Positions 44,857 to 56,039 of a DNA stretch of 64,000 bases are shown here, one piece after another. Position 1 is the stretch's first letter. Every line of letters starts with the position of its first letter. The notes beneath the pieces were generated by a model, which did not search any database, was not told where the DNA came from, and saw only the letters and a program-made list of their open reading frames with translations. Both the position numbers and the translations under genes were made by a program. Origin of the DNA: Meghimatium bilineatum (taxonomy: Eukaryota > Mollusca > Gastropoda > Stylommatophora > Philomycidae); assembly GCA_034231615.1 (NCBI GenBank), contig CM067299.1, positions 11,680,469 to 11,744,468 of the forward strand, read 5' to 3'.

Positions 44857-47395
44857 CCACTCATTGACTAATTATATAATGTATTTCTCTACTCATTGAC
44901 TAATTATATCATGTATTTCTCTACTCATTGACTAATTATATAATGTATTTCTCTACTCATTGACTAATTATATCATGTATTTCTCTACTCATTGACTAAT
45001 TATATCATGTATTTCTCTACTCATTGACTAATTATATCATGTATTTCTCTACTCATTGACTAATTATATCATGTATTTCTCTACTCATTGACTAATTATA
45101 TCATGTATTTCTCTACTCATTGACTAATTATATCATGTATTTCTCTACTCATTGACTAATTATATCATGTATTTCTCTACTCATTGACTAATTATATCAT
45201 GTATTTCTCTACTCATTGACTAATTATATCATGTATTTCTCTACTCATTGACTAATTATATCATGTATTTCTCTACTCATTGACTAATTATATCATGTAT
45301 TTCTCCACTCATTGACTAATTATATAATGTATTTCTCTACTCATTGACTAATTATATAATGTATTTCTCTACTCATTGACTAATTATATAATGTATTTCT
45401 CTACTCATTGACTAATTATATCATGTATTTCTCTACTCATTGACTAATTATATCATGTATTTCTCTACTCATTGACTAATTATATCATGTATTTCTCTAC
45501 TCATTGACTAATTATATAATGTATTTCTCTACTCATTGACTAATTATATCATGTATTTCTCTACTCATTGACTAATTATATAATGTATTTCTCTACTCAT
45601 TGACTAATTATATAATGTATTTCTCTACTCATTGACTAATTATATAATGTATTTCTCTACTCATTGACTAATTATATAATGTATTTCTCTACTCATTGAC
45701 TAATTATATCATGTATTTCTCTACTCATTGACTAATTATATCATGTATTTCTCTACTCATTGACTAATTATATCATGTATTTCTCTACTCATTGACTAAT
45801 TATATCATGTATTTCTCTACTCATTGACTAATTATATCATGTATTTCTCTACTCATTGACTAATTATATCATGTATTTCTCTACTCATTGACTAATTATA
45901 TCATGTATTTCTCTACTCATTGACTAATTATATCATGTATTTCTCTACTCATTGACTAATTATATAATGTATTTCTCTACTCATTGACTAATTATATCAT
46001 GTATTTCTCTACTCATTGACTAATTATATAATGTATTTCTCTACTCATTGACTAATTATATCATGTATTTCTCCACTCATTGACTAATTATATAATGTAT
46101 TTCTCTACTCATTGACTAATTATATAATGTATTTCTCTACTCATTGACTAATTATATCATGTATTTCTCTACTCATTGACTAATTATATCATGTATTTCT
46201 CTACTCATTGACTAATTATATCATGTATTTCTCTACTCATTGACTAATTATATCATGTATTTCTCTACTCATTGACTAATTATATAATGTATTTCTCTAC
46301 TCATTGACTAATTATATCATGTATTTCTCTACTCATTGACTAATTATATAATGTATTTCTCTACTCATTGACTAATTATATAATGTATTTCTCTACTCAT
46401 TGACTAATTATATAATGTATTTCTCTACTCATTGACTAATTATATCATGTATTTCTCTACTCATTGACTAATTATATCATGTATTTCTCTACTCATTGAC
46501 TAATTATATCATGTATTTCTCTACTCATTGACTAATTATATCATGTATTTCTCTACTCATTGACTAATTATATCATGTATTTGTCTACTCATTGACTAAT
46601 TATATCATGTATTTCTCTACTCATTGACTAATTATATCATGTATTTCTCTACTCATTGACTAATTATATCATGTATTTCTCTACTCATTGACTAATTATA
46701 TCATGTATTTCTCTACTCATTGACTAATTATATCATGTATTTCTCTACTCATTGACTAATTATATCATGTATTTCTCTACTCATTGACTAATTATATCAT
46801 GTATTTCTCTACTCATTGACTAATTATATCATGTATTTCTCTACTCATTGACTAATTATATAATGTATTTCTCTACTCATTGACTAATTATATAATGTAT
46901 TTCTCTACTCATTGACTAATTATATCATGTATTTCTCTACTCATTGACTAATTATATCATGTATTTCTCTACTCATTGACTAATTATATAATGTATTTCT
47001 CTACTCATTGACTAATTATATAATGTATTTCTCTACTCATTGACTAATTATATCATGTATTTCTCTACTCATTGACTAATTATATCATGTATTTCTCTAC
47101 TCATTGACTAATTATATAATGTATTTCTCTACTCATTGACTAATTATATAATGTATTTCTCTACTCATTGACTAATTATATCATGTATTTCTCTACTCAT
47201 TGACTAATTATATCATGTATTTCTCTACTCATTGACTAATTATATCATGTATTTCTCTACTCATTGACTAATTATATCATGTATTTCTCCACTCATTGAC
47301 TAATTATATCATGTATTTCTCCACTCATTGACTAATTATATCATGTATTTCTCTACTCATTGACTAATTATATCATGTATTTCTCTACTCATTAT
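44857..47395. repeat. 32-bp satellite array, about 79 units
   Basis: The unit is TCATTGACTAATTATATCAT then GTATTTCTCTAC. The main variation is TATATCATG against TATATAATG, plus rare CTCCAC and a single TTGTCT. The period stays at 32 throughout what I checked. 32 is not a multiple of 3 and the unit contains stops, so it is non-coding. The left edge begins in CCCCCACTCATTGACT; the right edge decays at ATTATCAAATTTTAAAATG. Confidence 0.98.
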
Positions 47396-47399
47396 CAAA

Positions 47400-47685
47400 T
47401 TTTAAAATGTAATTTCACACTATTCACTAAGTGTATGATGTATTTCTCCACTCATTGACTAATGTTATGATGTATTTCCCCACACATTGACTAATGCTAT
47501 CTTGTATTTCCCCACACATTGACTTATGTTATCTTGTATTTCCCCACACATTGACTAATGTTATCTTGTATTTCCCCACACATTGACTTATGTTATCTTG
47601 TATTTCCCCACACATTGACTAATGTTATCTTGTATTTCCCCACACATTGACTAATGTTATGATGTATTTCCACACTCATTGACTA
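47400..47685. repeat. Diverged sister of the 32-bp array, about 9 units
   Basis: Units read TGTATTTCCCCACACATTGA then CT(A/T)ATGTTATCT. They are clearly related to the adjacent 32-bp satellite (GTATTTC, CATTGACTAAT) but have a C-rich middle and a 31-32 bp period. This looks like an older or separately homogenised subfamily. Confidence 0.93.
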
Positions 47686-47689
47686 AACA

Positions 47690-47885
47690 CGTTGGTTGCA
47701 TATACTATACAGAATATAGTCATATTTTAACTGCAGTTATGTTCTGGACATCACAAATAATTTTAGTAGGTTGTCGTTGCTTTCTGAACGTCCTGCATGT
47801 ACAAATTCCTGCGGCGGGGTTTAAACATGGTGTCATGCCTGTCGCCTGATACTGTCTATGTGCCTGCCCGAGCCCAGGAGACGGA
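47690..47885 (-). mobile_element. tRNA-headed SINE family S1, copy 3
   Basis: The reverse complement contains GTTCAGAAAGCAACGACAAC, then CTACTAAAATTATTTGTGAT and ACTGCAGTTAAAATATGAC. The head is degenerate around the GTTTAAAC position of the B box. It is shared with copies at 7.0, 8.9 and 52.4 kb. Confidence 0.75.
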
Positions 47886-47959
47886 CATTCACTAAATTAC
47901 TTCACACTAAATCCTGAATCACTTTCACACTCGTATTCTAGTTGAGTCACGCTTTTTTT

Positions 47960-48895
47960 CCACACACTTCTTCAATCGATACACTCCATCGTGTACTATT
48001 TCATTCATTCATTCTTTTCCTCACTCATTTACTCACTCTCTCACTCAATCACTCACTCACACATGCACTTACTCACTCGTCACTCGTTTACACACTCACT
48101 CATATTAACTCAATAGTACATAAGCATACTCACAGATTCACTTACTCGCTCAGTCACTGACCTCTTGACTCACACATTTACCGATTGAATGATTTTAAAA
48201 TACTCATTCAGTCACACATTTATCACTCACTTTCATTCAATAAAGTGTTGACTCACTCACTCATTCACTCACTCATTCACTAACTCACTCATTCACACAC
48301 TCATTCACTGACTCACTCGTTCACTCACTAATTCACTCACTCCGTCAATCACTCATTCACTCACTCACTCACTCATTCACTCACTCATTCTCTCACTCAT
48401 TCACTCACTCATTCACTCACTCATTCACTCACTCATTCACTCACTCTTTCATTCACTCTCTCATTCACTCACTCTTTCATTCACTCACTCATTCATTCAC
48501 TCATTCACTAACTCACTCATTCACTCACTCATTCACTCACTCACTCATTCACTCACTAATTCACTCACTCACTCACTCACTCACTCACTCATTCACTCAC
48601 TCATTCACTCACTCTTTCATTCACTCTCTCATTCACTCACTCTTTCATTCACTCACTCAATAGTTCGTTAGTGCACTCACTCGTTCAATCAATAAAGAGA
48701 TAACTCCCAAACTTATGCATTCACTGTTTCACTCACTCACATACTTTCTCACTTAGTCAATCTCTCGCTCACTCTCTCACTTTCACTGAATAGCTCATTA
48801 GCACGATAACCTATTCATCCAATAATCGCTGACTCACTCACTCACTGACTTTTTTTTACTTACCCATTCACTGAGTGATTGCCTCTTTCCCTCAC
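47960..48895. repeat. ACTC/ATTC tetranucleotide-rich simple sequence
   Basis: Nearly 900 bases of CACTCACTCATTCACTCACT-type sequence with interruptions. The densest part is 48250-48660, where a 30-40 bp higher-order duplication (CTCTTTCATTCACT(C)TCTC) is visible twice. Strong strand asymmetry: almost no G on the plus strand. Confidence 0.95.
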
Positions 48896-48899
48896 TTAC

Positions 48900-49195
48900 T
48901 CAACAAAAACGCTAACGATCGACCACATGATCGTGTGGTAACAGTGCACTTTGTCTCGAGATGCTGTTAGCTAATTAGCTTGGACAGCTGCACAAATACC
49001 ACAACACAATACGCAGGTTGCATCAATGTCAAGGTCATCCAGTAATCGTGTGGTCGATGACAAGATGTGTGTACTCACTACTTACTCACTATGCGAGCAC
49101 GTGATTGTGTGTGCATGATGTGGCTGTAATCTAATCTATACTTTACTAAGCTGGATGATGTAAATAAACATGCACAGCAAGACAAATATATGTGT
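48900..49195. other. Unassigned DNA
   Basis: GATCGACCACATGATCGTGT and later ATCGTGTGGTCGATGACAAG form an inverted pair about 120 bases apart (48915 and 49043). No gene recognised. Confidence 0.35.
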
Positions 49196-49199
49196 GGAT

Positions 49200-49475
49200 A
49201 TTCTTCTTTTGTGCCTGTTTATCAAACTCCTGCAGATTAACAAGGTGTAGTCGTGAGAGCGGAACGCAATCTATCATGGTTTACATCATTTATGCGATGT
49301 CTACGCCTAATGACATGACATATCAGATTTCAGCATGACTTCTGCGTCGCTTTGACACTAATTAGAATGAGACAAACTGCATCCACTCATAATCTCCTTA
49401 GTCGTGTCTTACGACGTGTATGGATGGTACACAGTGTTGCTATTAATTGTTCCCCTCTCGGGAGCGACAACACAT
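49200..49475 (-). mobile_element. Dispersed repeat DR-A, copy 7 (long form)
   Basis: The plus-strand order is TTCTTCTTTTGTGCC, CAAACTCCTGCAGATTAACA, AATCTATCATGGTTTACATC, CTCCTTAGTCGTGTCTTACG and TTGTTCCCCTCTCGGGAGCG. This matches the 9.5-kb copy over its whole length. The end CGTATGGATGGTACACAGTG is repeated about 75 bases later (49497) as TGCTTGGATGGTACACATTG. Confidence 0.75.
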
Positions 49476-49734
49476 GCGTGAGGTATTCCTTACGGTATGC
49501 TTGGATGGTACACATTGTTGCTCTAATCGTTGATGCCCTTTCTGGAACTAGTAACACGGGCATTTCATCTGATCAGATAGTATATCCTGGACAGAAACCT
49601 ATCACAACTCCCAGCGACCTGAACCCAATCTTCCTGTTGTGTTCGGTCTTTGATAGCTGACACCCATCTATCTCGTATCCTAACATGTTTTTTTAAGTAG
49701 TATAACCACTTGTTCATAGTTTTGCCTAGTACAC

Positions 49735-49960
49735 AGCTATGAAATAAATCGTTCGAGCGAGCGGCAATAGCATACAACATGAAAATGGAAACATCCAGAT
49801 ACAGAGGAAAACCACGAAGAAGGTGGATTAAGTTACCAACATTCGAAGATGCCACAATATTACTGCATATCAAGCGACCAAACGTGACATAGCCAGCAAA
49901 CCGATAGTAATCCAATCCTGCGACGCCTTATAACCAAGGCAGGAAAAGGAGAAATATAAA
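49735..49960 (+). mobile_element. LINE C-terminal tail relic
   Basis: The plus strand reads ETSRYRGKPRRRWIKLPT, then in another frame AYQATKRDIASKPIVIQSCD and an ALITKAGKGE end. These correspond to the RGRPRxRW block, the A.DRxxWR block (badly decayed) and the short tail after it. The upstream part (GSYE-type sequence before 49.78 kb) is unreadable. Confidence 0.6.
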
Positions 49961-49964
49961 TAAA

Positions 49965-50125
49965 CACCACAGTACAGTAACTACTTTTATACGATAATCT
50001 GGCATGCGAACAAGATGATACGAAAAACTGATATACGAACAACATGACACGATAATCTGATATACGAACAACATAATACGACAACCTGGCATACGAACAA
50101 CATGATATACATGACCATCTAAGCA
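49965..50125. repeat. Imperfect ~32-bp repeat, 4-5 copies
   Basis: Units of the kind ATACGAACAACATGATACGA then CAATCTG(G/A)C recur between 49990 and 50110, with substitutions. Confidence 0.75.
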
Positions 50126-50129
50126 TATC

Positions 50130-50390
50130 ACTAAGCTAAGCTAAGACCTGCTAAGTTAAGACCAGCTAAGCTAAGAACATCTAAGCTAAGACCTGCTAAG
50201 TTAAGACCAGCTAAGCTAAGAACATCTAAGCTAAGACCTGCTAAGTTAAGACCAGCTAAGCTAAGAACATCTAAGCTTAGACCTGCTAAGTTAAGACCAG
50301 CTAAGCTAAGAACATCTAAGCTAAGACCTACTAAGCTAAGACCAGTTAAGCTAAGACCAGCTAAGCTAAGACCAGCTAAGCATATATATC
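50130..50390. repeat. 45-bp tandem repeat built from CTAAGCTAAG, about 6 copies
   Basis: The unit is CTAAGCTAAGAACATCTAAG then CTAAGACCTGCTAAGTTAAG and ACCAG, itself made of 15-bp subunits (GCTAAGCTAAGACCA). 45 is a multiple of 3, so a minus frame stays open (LAGLSLDVLSLAGLN repeats). Confidence 0.94.
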
Positions 50391-50394
50391 TATA

Positions 50395-51110
50395 TATAAG
50401 ACCACGTGAGTGTCGACCAAAAAACACTGTGTAGACCAGTGTTTCACAACATTTTGTTGCCATGTCCCACCTAACTCTTTCTAAAATGTTTCCCCCCCCC
50501 TCTATGTAATATCCATAATTTTTATATTAAAAAATTGAATTATTTCCTACAAGTTAGGGATTAATTGTCGCCTGAATTGCAACATTTAATAATCAAATTG
50601 ACCCCCCGCACCACCCTGTGGATCGTAGTCCTCACGTTGGGAAACACTGGTGCAGACTGTATTCAATTTATTGAGTATATTGTTTGTTGTCTATCGCAGT
50701 GATTCTCATCCGTCAGACAGGGATCCATGTCGGATATCATGCGTGAAGTTCACCTTCAAGTATTTTTCTAAGAATTTTTCGTGAAAATTCCTATGTATTT
50801 TACAGAAGAAATACGTTTTAGGTAATGGCACGAAAAACAAATATAAAGTTATTGATGTAGTTGAAGATGGGATGATTTACTCCTCCATTCGACTCAGCTG
50901 TAAATGAGTACCTGAAGAATGAGTTAGGGGACGTAAAGACAGCAAGGAAGGGAACTGGCCACCCTACCTAATAGTTGCTGCGACTTAGTTCTTTAAGAGT
51001 TATCTTTATCCCCGACGGCAGGTTGCTGCCATGGGACACATCTTTGCCCTACAATGTTGAAGAAATATTTAAAGGAGAGGAAAGTACAAAATCTGGAGAC
51101 GATACGTTAC
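50395..51110. other. Unassigned DNA with internal inverted similarity
   Basis: GACCAGTGTTTCACAACATT (50434) and the inverse of CGTTGGGAAACACTGGTGCA (50634) form long inverted ends about 200 bases apart, enclosing an AT-rich core and C-rich CCCCCCCC/CCCCCGCACC stretches. This could be a small MITE. Confidence 0.45.
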
Positions 51111-51114
51111 GTCA

Positions 51115-51684
51115 TCACGCAGATAAGAACTCAATATAGCTATTTTTTGCAGAGTAGACACAGACTAGCTGAATAACAGATAAGAAACAATATATATATA
51201 TAATAGTATAAAAGTCAAACGAAATTAAAGTTTCAAACGTAAGGTTTTTTTCAAGTAAAAATATAAGACAAACACGGAACAAACATTGAAAAAACAGTAA
51301 TATCACCAAATGGCTGCAGAGTGTCACAACAGAAAAAAAAATCAAGGTAGGGATATAATATATCAAATAATATCGATATATATATATATATAAAACAGAA
51401 AATAAGAACAAAAATAGATTAGAATCATGTAGAACTGAAAACAAATGAAATAACAACACATCCAATCCTCCATACCCCCCCCCCAAATTGCAATGAATAT
51501 TTTGTTCTTTTATTAAGACAAACTGGCTTATGGGTACATACTGTAGTATATAACTATATTCAAGAGCGTAACTGTGTCTATTGACACCGGAGCAAAATTT
51601 AATGTGAGTTACCTGAAATGTGATCAGTGCCATTAAAATGTGTTGCAACATATTGATGTCATTGACAGGTGAAATATATAGCAT
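51115..51684 (-). other. 189-codon hydrophobic open frame, unrecognised
   Basis: This is the longest frame in the window that is not a tandem array. It starts MLYISPVNDINMLQHILMAL and has Leu/Ile/Tyr/Phe-rich stretches that could pass as membrane segments, but these coincide with (TA)n and poly-A runs on the plus strand (51188-51200, 51377-51393). AT-rich DNA readily gives such frames. No family was recognised. Confidence 0.15.
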
Positions 51685-51744
51685 AGCTCAACATACCGCG
51701 TTCACATTTTAATCGTTGGGCAGTCATTTGACACATTTTTGATT

Positions 51745-52185
51745 AATGTGTGAACATGGACACAGTACTGTTTCTTATAATATGTGAACATGTGTTTCTT
51801 ATAATATGTAAACATGAACGTGTGTTTCTTATATGTGAACATGGACTGTACTGTTTCTTATAATATGTGAACATGTGTTTTTTATAATATGTAAACATGG
51901 ACTGTACTGTTTCGTATAATATGTGAACATGGACTGTACTGTTTCTTATAATATGTGAACATGTGTTTTTTATAATATGTGAACGGTTTAAAAAAAATAA
52001 TATTTGAACGTGTGTTTCTTATATGTGAACATGGACTGTACTGTTTCTTATAATATGTGAACATGGACTGTACTGTTTCGTGTAATATGTGAACATGGAC
52101 TGTACTGTTTCGTGTAATATGTGAACATGGACTGTACTGTTTCGTGTAATATGTGAATATGGGTTGTACTGTTTCTTAGTCGTCG
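51745..52185. repeat. 32-bp minisatellite with deletion variants, about 13 units
   Basis: Full units read TGTGAACATGGACTGTACTG then TTTC(G/T)T(G/A)TAATA. Shortened units lack GGACTGTACT (ACATGTGTTTCTTATAATAT). Full units dominate the right end and are nearly identical there. Confidence 0.93.
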
Positions 52186-52224
52186 TGTGTTATATGGTGA
52201 TGTTTTAATAAAAGCATGTGGTCG

Positions 52225-52400
52225 AACCATCAATGTGTGTGTGTGTGTGTATTAAGTGTGTTACCAGTGATAATTGTCTCTGAGACCACCAATGTGTGCG
52301 TGTGTGTATTTATATGTGTTACCAGTGATAACTGTCACCGTGAGCACCAATATGTGTGTGTATTTATGTGTGTCACTCGTGATAAATGGCTCCGTGACCG
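52225..52400. repeat. ~55-60 bp tandem repeat with (TG)n, 3 copies
   Basis: Each unit contains ACCA(A)TGTGTG(TG)n, a TATT(T)A(T)GTGTG block and (G)TTACCAGTGATAA(C/T)TGT. (TG)n length varies between units. It abuts a SINE S1 copy. Confidence 0.9.
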
Positions 52401-52545
52401 CCATTGTACCGGGTTCGAAACTCGTCGCATGCAATTGTGCATCCAGACCGTTCAGAAAGCAATGAGAAACTAGTGAATATATTTTTATTTTTTTTAAAGT
52501 AATTCAACCACATAATTTTTGGTCGCTGACTATGTCCTGAATTAG
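52385..52545 (+). mobile_element. tRNA-headed SINE family S1, copy 4 (plus strand)
   Basis: CCGGGTTCGAAACTCGTCGC (B-box region) is followed by ATGCAATTGTGCATCCAGAC, then GTTCAGAAAGCAATGAGAAA and a CATAATTTTTGGTCGCTGA end. It is nearly colinear with the reverse complement of the 8.8-9.0 kb copy. The (TG)n array stands where the A-box part of the head should be. Confidence 0.82.
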
Positions 52546-52549
52546 ATAT

Positions 52550-53835
52550 GCTAATCTTGATTCGCTAAAGTCCATTAACTTTACCCAAGTTTCGCTTAAC
52601 CTACACATTATGTCAACATCTTTTCTGTAGACTTACATACTGTTTGAGCATGTCATCAGTCCTAGTAAATATTCATATTTAAACGCAACCTCAAGATGGC
52701 ATGCCTTTCCTTCCAAAACATTCCCATCTTGTCGAGATGTTCGAACCGTGACACTCTCCTCTGAAATCAATCAGATCAGTCACTTCCTTTCATCCCTTCA
52801 ACTAAGTGATATTTGTCTTGTAATCAAGTGATCCTCCCAATAACATCCGGCTTTGATGCTCTGGACAAATTTATTCCGATCGAGTAGCTAGCGTATGGCG
52901 CGAAGCTGGGAATCCATTCATATATCCAACGTGTTTCTCCACGCTAATCACTCGAAATCAATGCCATGCTCCAGGCGAAGTTTCAGAAGCCTTCAGTAAA
53001 GGATCAATTCTTTTGTTGATATATAACCTTGTTAAGTTTTTGAAAATGATTAATACATGTTTATCTATCCCCCACTCAGTTACTAATTTTCTACTAAAGA
53101 TCGCGATTATCGTAAACGTCCCCCTCTCCACAGACTGTTGCTAACTGTGTGACTAAATCCTTCACACGATAGTCATGCCCGTAGATTTCATACATCACGA
53201 CTTATCTTGGCTGATACAGCTGATCCGTTGTTACTTTTCGTATACTTTGTATCGCCAGGAAGAGCAGGGGAAAAGTATGATCGGCTAAGATAATTGAAAC
53301 AGTTGTTATATCTACAGGCAAGACTAATCTAGGCGAAGTACATGATGTATAACTACAATCAATACAGGATAACTGCGTAAAACGTAACAACAATGGTACT
53401 TACGTCATTTTGTTACGTCATTTACTCATCTTTTTGTTCGTTTCGTTTTCACATATATTTACGTTTTTTGTGTACTTCCTGACATTCCGCTATCTCATTT
53501 CCATATGTCCGTTGGATACGTTTGCTTGTTGTGCTAATTTTTTCCATTCGTCGTCTTTTGATGTTTTGTGTTTATCTTGATAACACCTTTTCGTTGAAAC
53601 GTTGAATATGATTTGTATATTGTAATTTGTATGTTTTCTTGTGTGCACATCATTTCCCACTAGTTTTAGATATAGTTGTCGTGTCTGATTGAAGCGAATA
53701 TATTAACCTCTGAAATACGTAAGTACGATGTATTTCTAAAATTGTGGTTCCCAAACATTTAACTGGACTTACCATATACGTATGAGCGGGTTCCAGTAAA
53801 AACATTTGTTCAGAAAGTAAACATGATTTGAAAAA
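52550..53835. other. Unassigned DNA, 1.3 kb
   Basis: Mixed composition. Short frames show no recognisable motif. Confidence 0.4.
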
Positions 53836-53839
53836 ACAA

Positions 53840-54010
53840 ATTATTTGTGATTATCTTCGTACATTTGGTTGGCCAACCTCGGATGTTTTTGACATGCGAC
53901 TCCTAGTATATAAATGGTGACATGCATAATAATAGCGAATGAAGAAGTATTTACTTTACTTGCAGAGGTCTTTACTGTGACGGTCTCGCGCTACGCCTAA
54001 ACAATATTGA
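53840..54010. mobile_element. MITE-like element, copy 4
   Basis: The right arm (AATAGCGAATGAAGAAGT ... GCAGAGGTCTTTACTGTGAC ... GGTCTCGCG) is the inverse of the left arm of the 31.25-kb element. The centre has TGACATGCGACTCCTAGTAT and TATAAATGGTGACATGC. The left arm is degraded. Confidence 0.65.
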
Positions 54011-54029
54011 TATCCCCTTATCAGAATGT

Positions 54030-54170
54030 CTAGCCATGAACGAACTGATTGAACTAAGAAATCAATGTAAAGTAGCTATGCAGTTGGTACCATCGCATTG
54101 TAGAATACATGGAATCGAGAAAGGAGATCATCTAATTAAAAACAGAGCTGCTGATAATCACACAAATGTG
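54030..54170 (+). mobile_element. LINE RNase H signature fragment
   Basis: The plus strand reads NELIELRNQCKVAMQLVPSH and CRIHGIEKGDHLIKNRAADN. The VPSHCxIxGxExxD layout corresponds to the WVPSHCGIxGNExADxLAK block of RNase H in many LINEs; GNEKAD has decayed to GIEKGD. It then reads HTNVPITYHQ, which flows directly into the tandem array that follows. Confidence 0.78.
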
Positions 54171-54520
54171 CCGATAACATACCATCAACGACAACAGATG
54201 TGCCAATAACGTACCATCAACGAAAACAGATGTGCCAATAACATACCATCAACGACAACAGATGTGCCAATAACGTACCATCAACGAAAACAGATGTGTC
54301 AATATCATACCATCAATGAAAACAGATGTGCCAATAACGTACGCTCAATGAAAACAGATGTGCCAATAACGTACGCTCAAAGGAAACAGCTGTGTCAATA
54401 ACGTACTATCAAAGGAAACAGCTGTGTCAATAACGTACTATCAAAGGAAACAGCTGTGGTAATAACGTACTATCAAAGGAAACAGCTGTGTCAAAAACGT
54501 AATATCAAAGGAAACAAATG
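54165..54520. repeat. 32-bp minisatellite seeded by LINE sequence, about 11 copies
   Basis: The unit is CCAATAACGTACCATCAACG then AAAACAGATGTG. Right-hand units change to CTATCAAAGGAAACAGCTGT. The first unit (ATGTGCCGATAACATACCAT) is the continuation of the RNase H relic and reads VPITYHQ, where LINE proteins usually have a VTYxEA-like block. 32 is not a multiple of 3. Confidence 0.95.
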
Positions 54521-54524
54521 ACCA

Positions 54525-55640
54525 AAGCACTTAGAAAATAAACAGAAGATGACTACCAAATTATTAAAATATCAGATGAAGTGTCATTCTGTTTTTCGAA
54601 ACAAGACACAATCAAACCAGCAGTCAAATGTATACAAAGCTCAAGATTGACAACACGGCAAATGGTAAATGTGGACAGGCATCTTAGACAGAAATTTATA
54701 TTCTTCAGGAATGCCTGGAATACGAAAGGCTGAAGGAAATTCACTGGCCCAGAGAAACAACAGTGTAAGAAAAACTCGGACCACTGTGTAAGTTACAAAA
54801 CACAGTCAAGTTTATGTTTATAAAAGAGACAATTTCATATATCAAATATGTTCTAGGCGGTCGAAGGTCGAAGAGGAATGTCTAGCCAAATATTTACTAA
54901 ATTCTGAAGGCAATAACGTAAGCGCAAATATGTACTGAAATTTCACTACTTTTCCTCCCCTTCAAAAGAGATTAAACAATCAAACTACATCTCTATGTTC
55001 GTTCGCTCCAAGTTGGGCAATTCCTAGTAAGATTCTACGAGCAGGGTCGGCGCATGTTTAAAATGACTACAAAAAAAGCCATCGATCCGTTCTTGATACT
55101 AACAGCAAAAGAATGAAAATGGACGCATGAAAGCCACGTTTTTGAGCAATTCTTTCTGCTTTTAAGAGAGCCGTTAAAGCTGGCATATGCCAAAAGATGC
55201 GTGAAAAATTCAGTGAGAGATGACATGCGTACGCTTATGTGTGTGTTTTATGTGAGTTAAAAATGTATCGGAAAATATAGATTAGAGATAAGTACTGGGC
55301 GTTGAGTTAAATCTAATTTATGATGAAGATATATTAGAAATGGATGAATCTCCGAAAATCTATCTAATGTATCTATATTTGCATCCATCTATCTACATTT
55401 AATCTATCTGTCTGTCCATCCTTCAGCCCGTCTGTCATTTTTAATGTATTGTCTCTGCTGTTGCGTAAGTAGACTCAAATTTAATAGAAGGTCGGTTCTC
55501 GGGCTATGTAACATTTGGCCGCTTGATATGCAGAAATATTATGACGACTAAGAATCTAGGTAACTTCTTCCATCCATCTTCTTATTTGTTTTTCTCCGCC
55601 TCTTCCTGTTTCCATTCATATTTTTTGTCATCACTTCACA
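54525..55640. other. Unassigned DNA, possibly decayed LINE
   Basis: QSSRLTTRQMVNVDRHL can be read on the plus strand near 54.64 kb and might be a decayed QxTxFRLRxGHxxLxxHL block, which would fit the RNase H relic upstream. That similarity is weak. The rest is unassigned. Confidence 0.3.
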
Positions 55641-55644
55641 CGAA

Positions 55645-55958
55645 AGTGTCGTGTATTTTCATTTTTTCGTTTACACTTCACATGAAAACGTCGTGAATAG
55701 TCATCACTTTACAAGAAAGTTTCATGCATTGTCATACCTTTGGCATCACTTGACAAGAAATTGTCGTGTATTGTCATAACTTTGGCATCCCTTCACAAGA
55801 AAGTGTCGTATATTGTCATAACTTTGGAATTACTTGACAAGAAAGTGTCGTATATTGTCATAACTTTGGCATTACTTGACAAGAAATTGTCGTGTATTGT
55901 CATAACTTTGGCATTACTTCACAAGAAAGTGTCGTGTATTGTCAGAACTGAGTTAATA
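55645..55958. repeat. 42-bp minisatellite, about 7 copies
   Basis: The unit is ACTTTGGCATCACTTGACAA then GAAATTGTCGTGTATTGTCATA; left units are diverged (TTTTTGTCATCACTTCACAC). 42 is a multiple of 3 and one plus frame reads LDKKVSYIVITLAL repeats. It lies next to the 3' end of a minus-strand LINE relic. Confidence 0.94.
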
Positions 55959-56039
55959 ACACTTTCCTTTTTCTTTTCACTTTGTACCCCTTTATGCCTT
56001 GCAGCGTTAGTGGTAGATGTGTTCATATATGTGTTTTTC

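Noticed and set aside
44857-47395. CRISPR-like or regulatory operator array
   Set aside because: Head-to-tail 32-bp units without spacers and without neighbouring genes; a satellite array.
47960-48895. Telomeric or centromeric repeat
   Set aside because: ACTC/ATTC-rich simple sequence with no TTAGGG-type units and irregular structure.
51115-51684. 189-codon hydrophobic frame as a membrane protein
   Set aside because: Hydrophobic stretches coincide with (TA)n and poly-A/T sequence, and no family is recognised. Kept only as an unassigned open frame.
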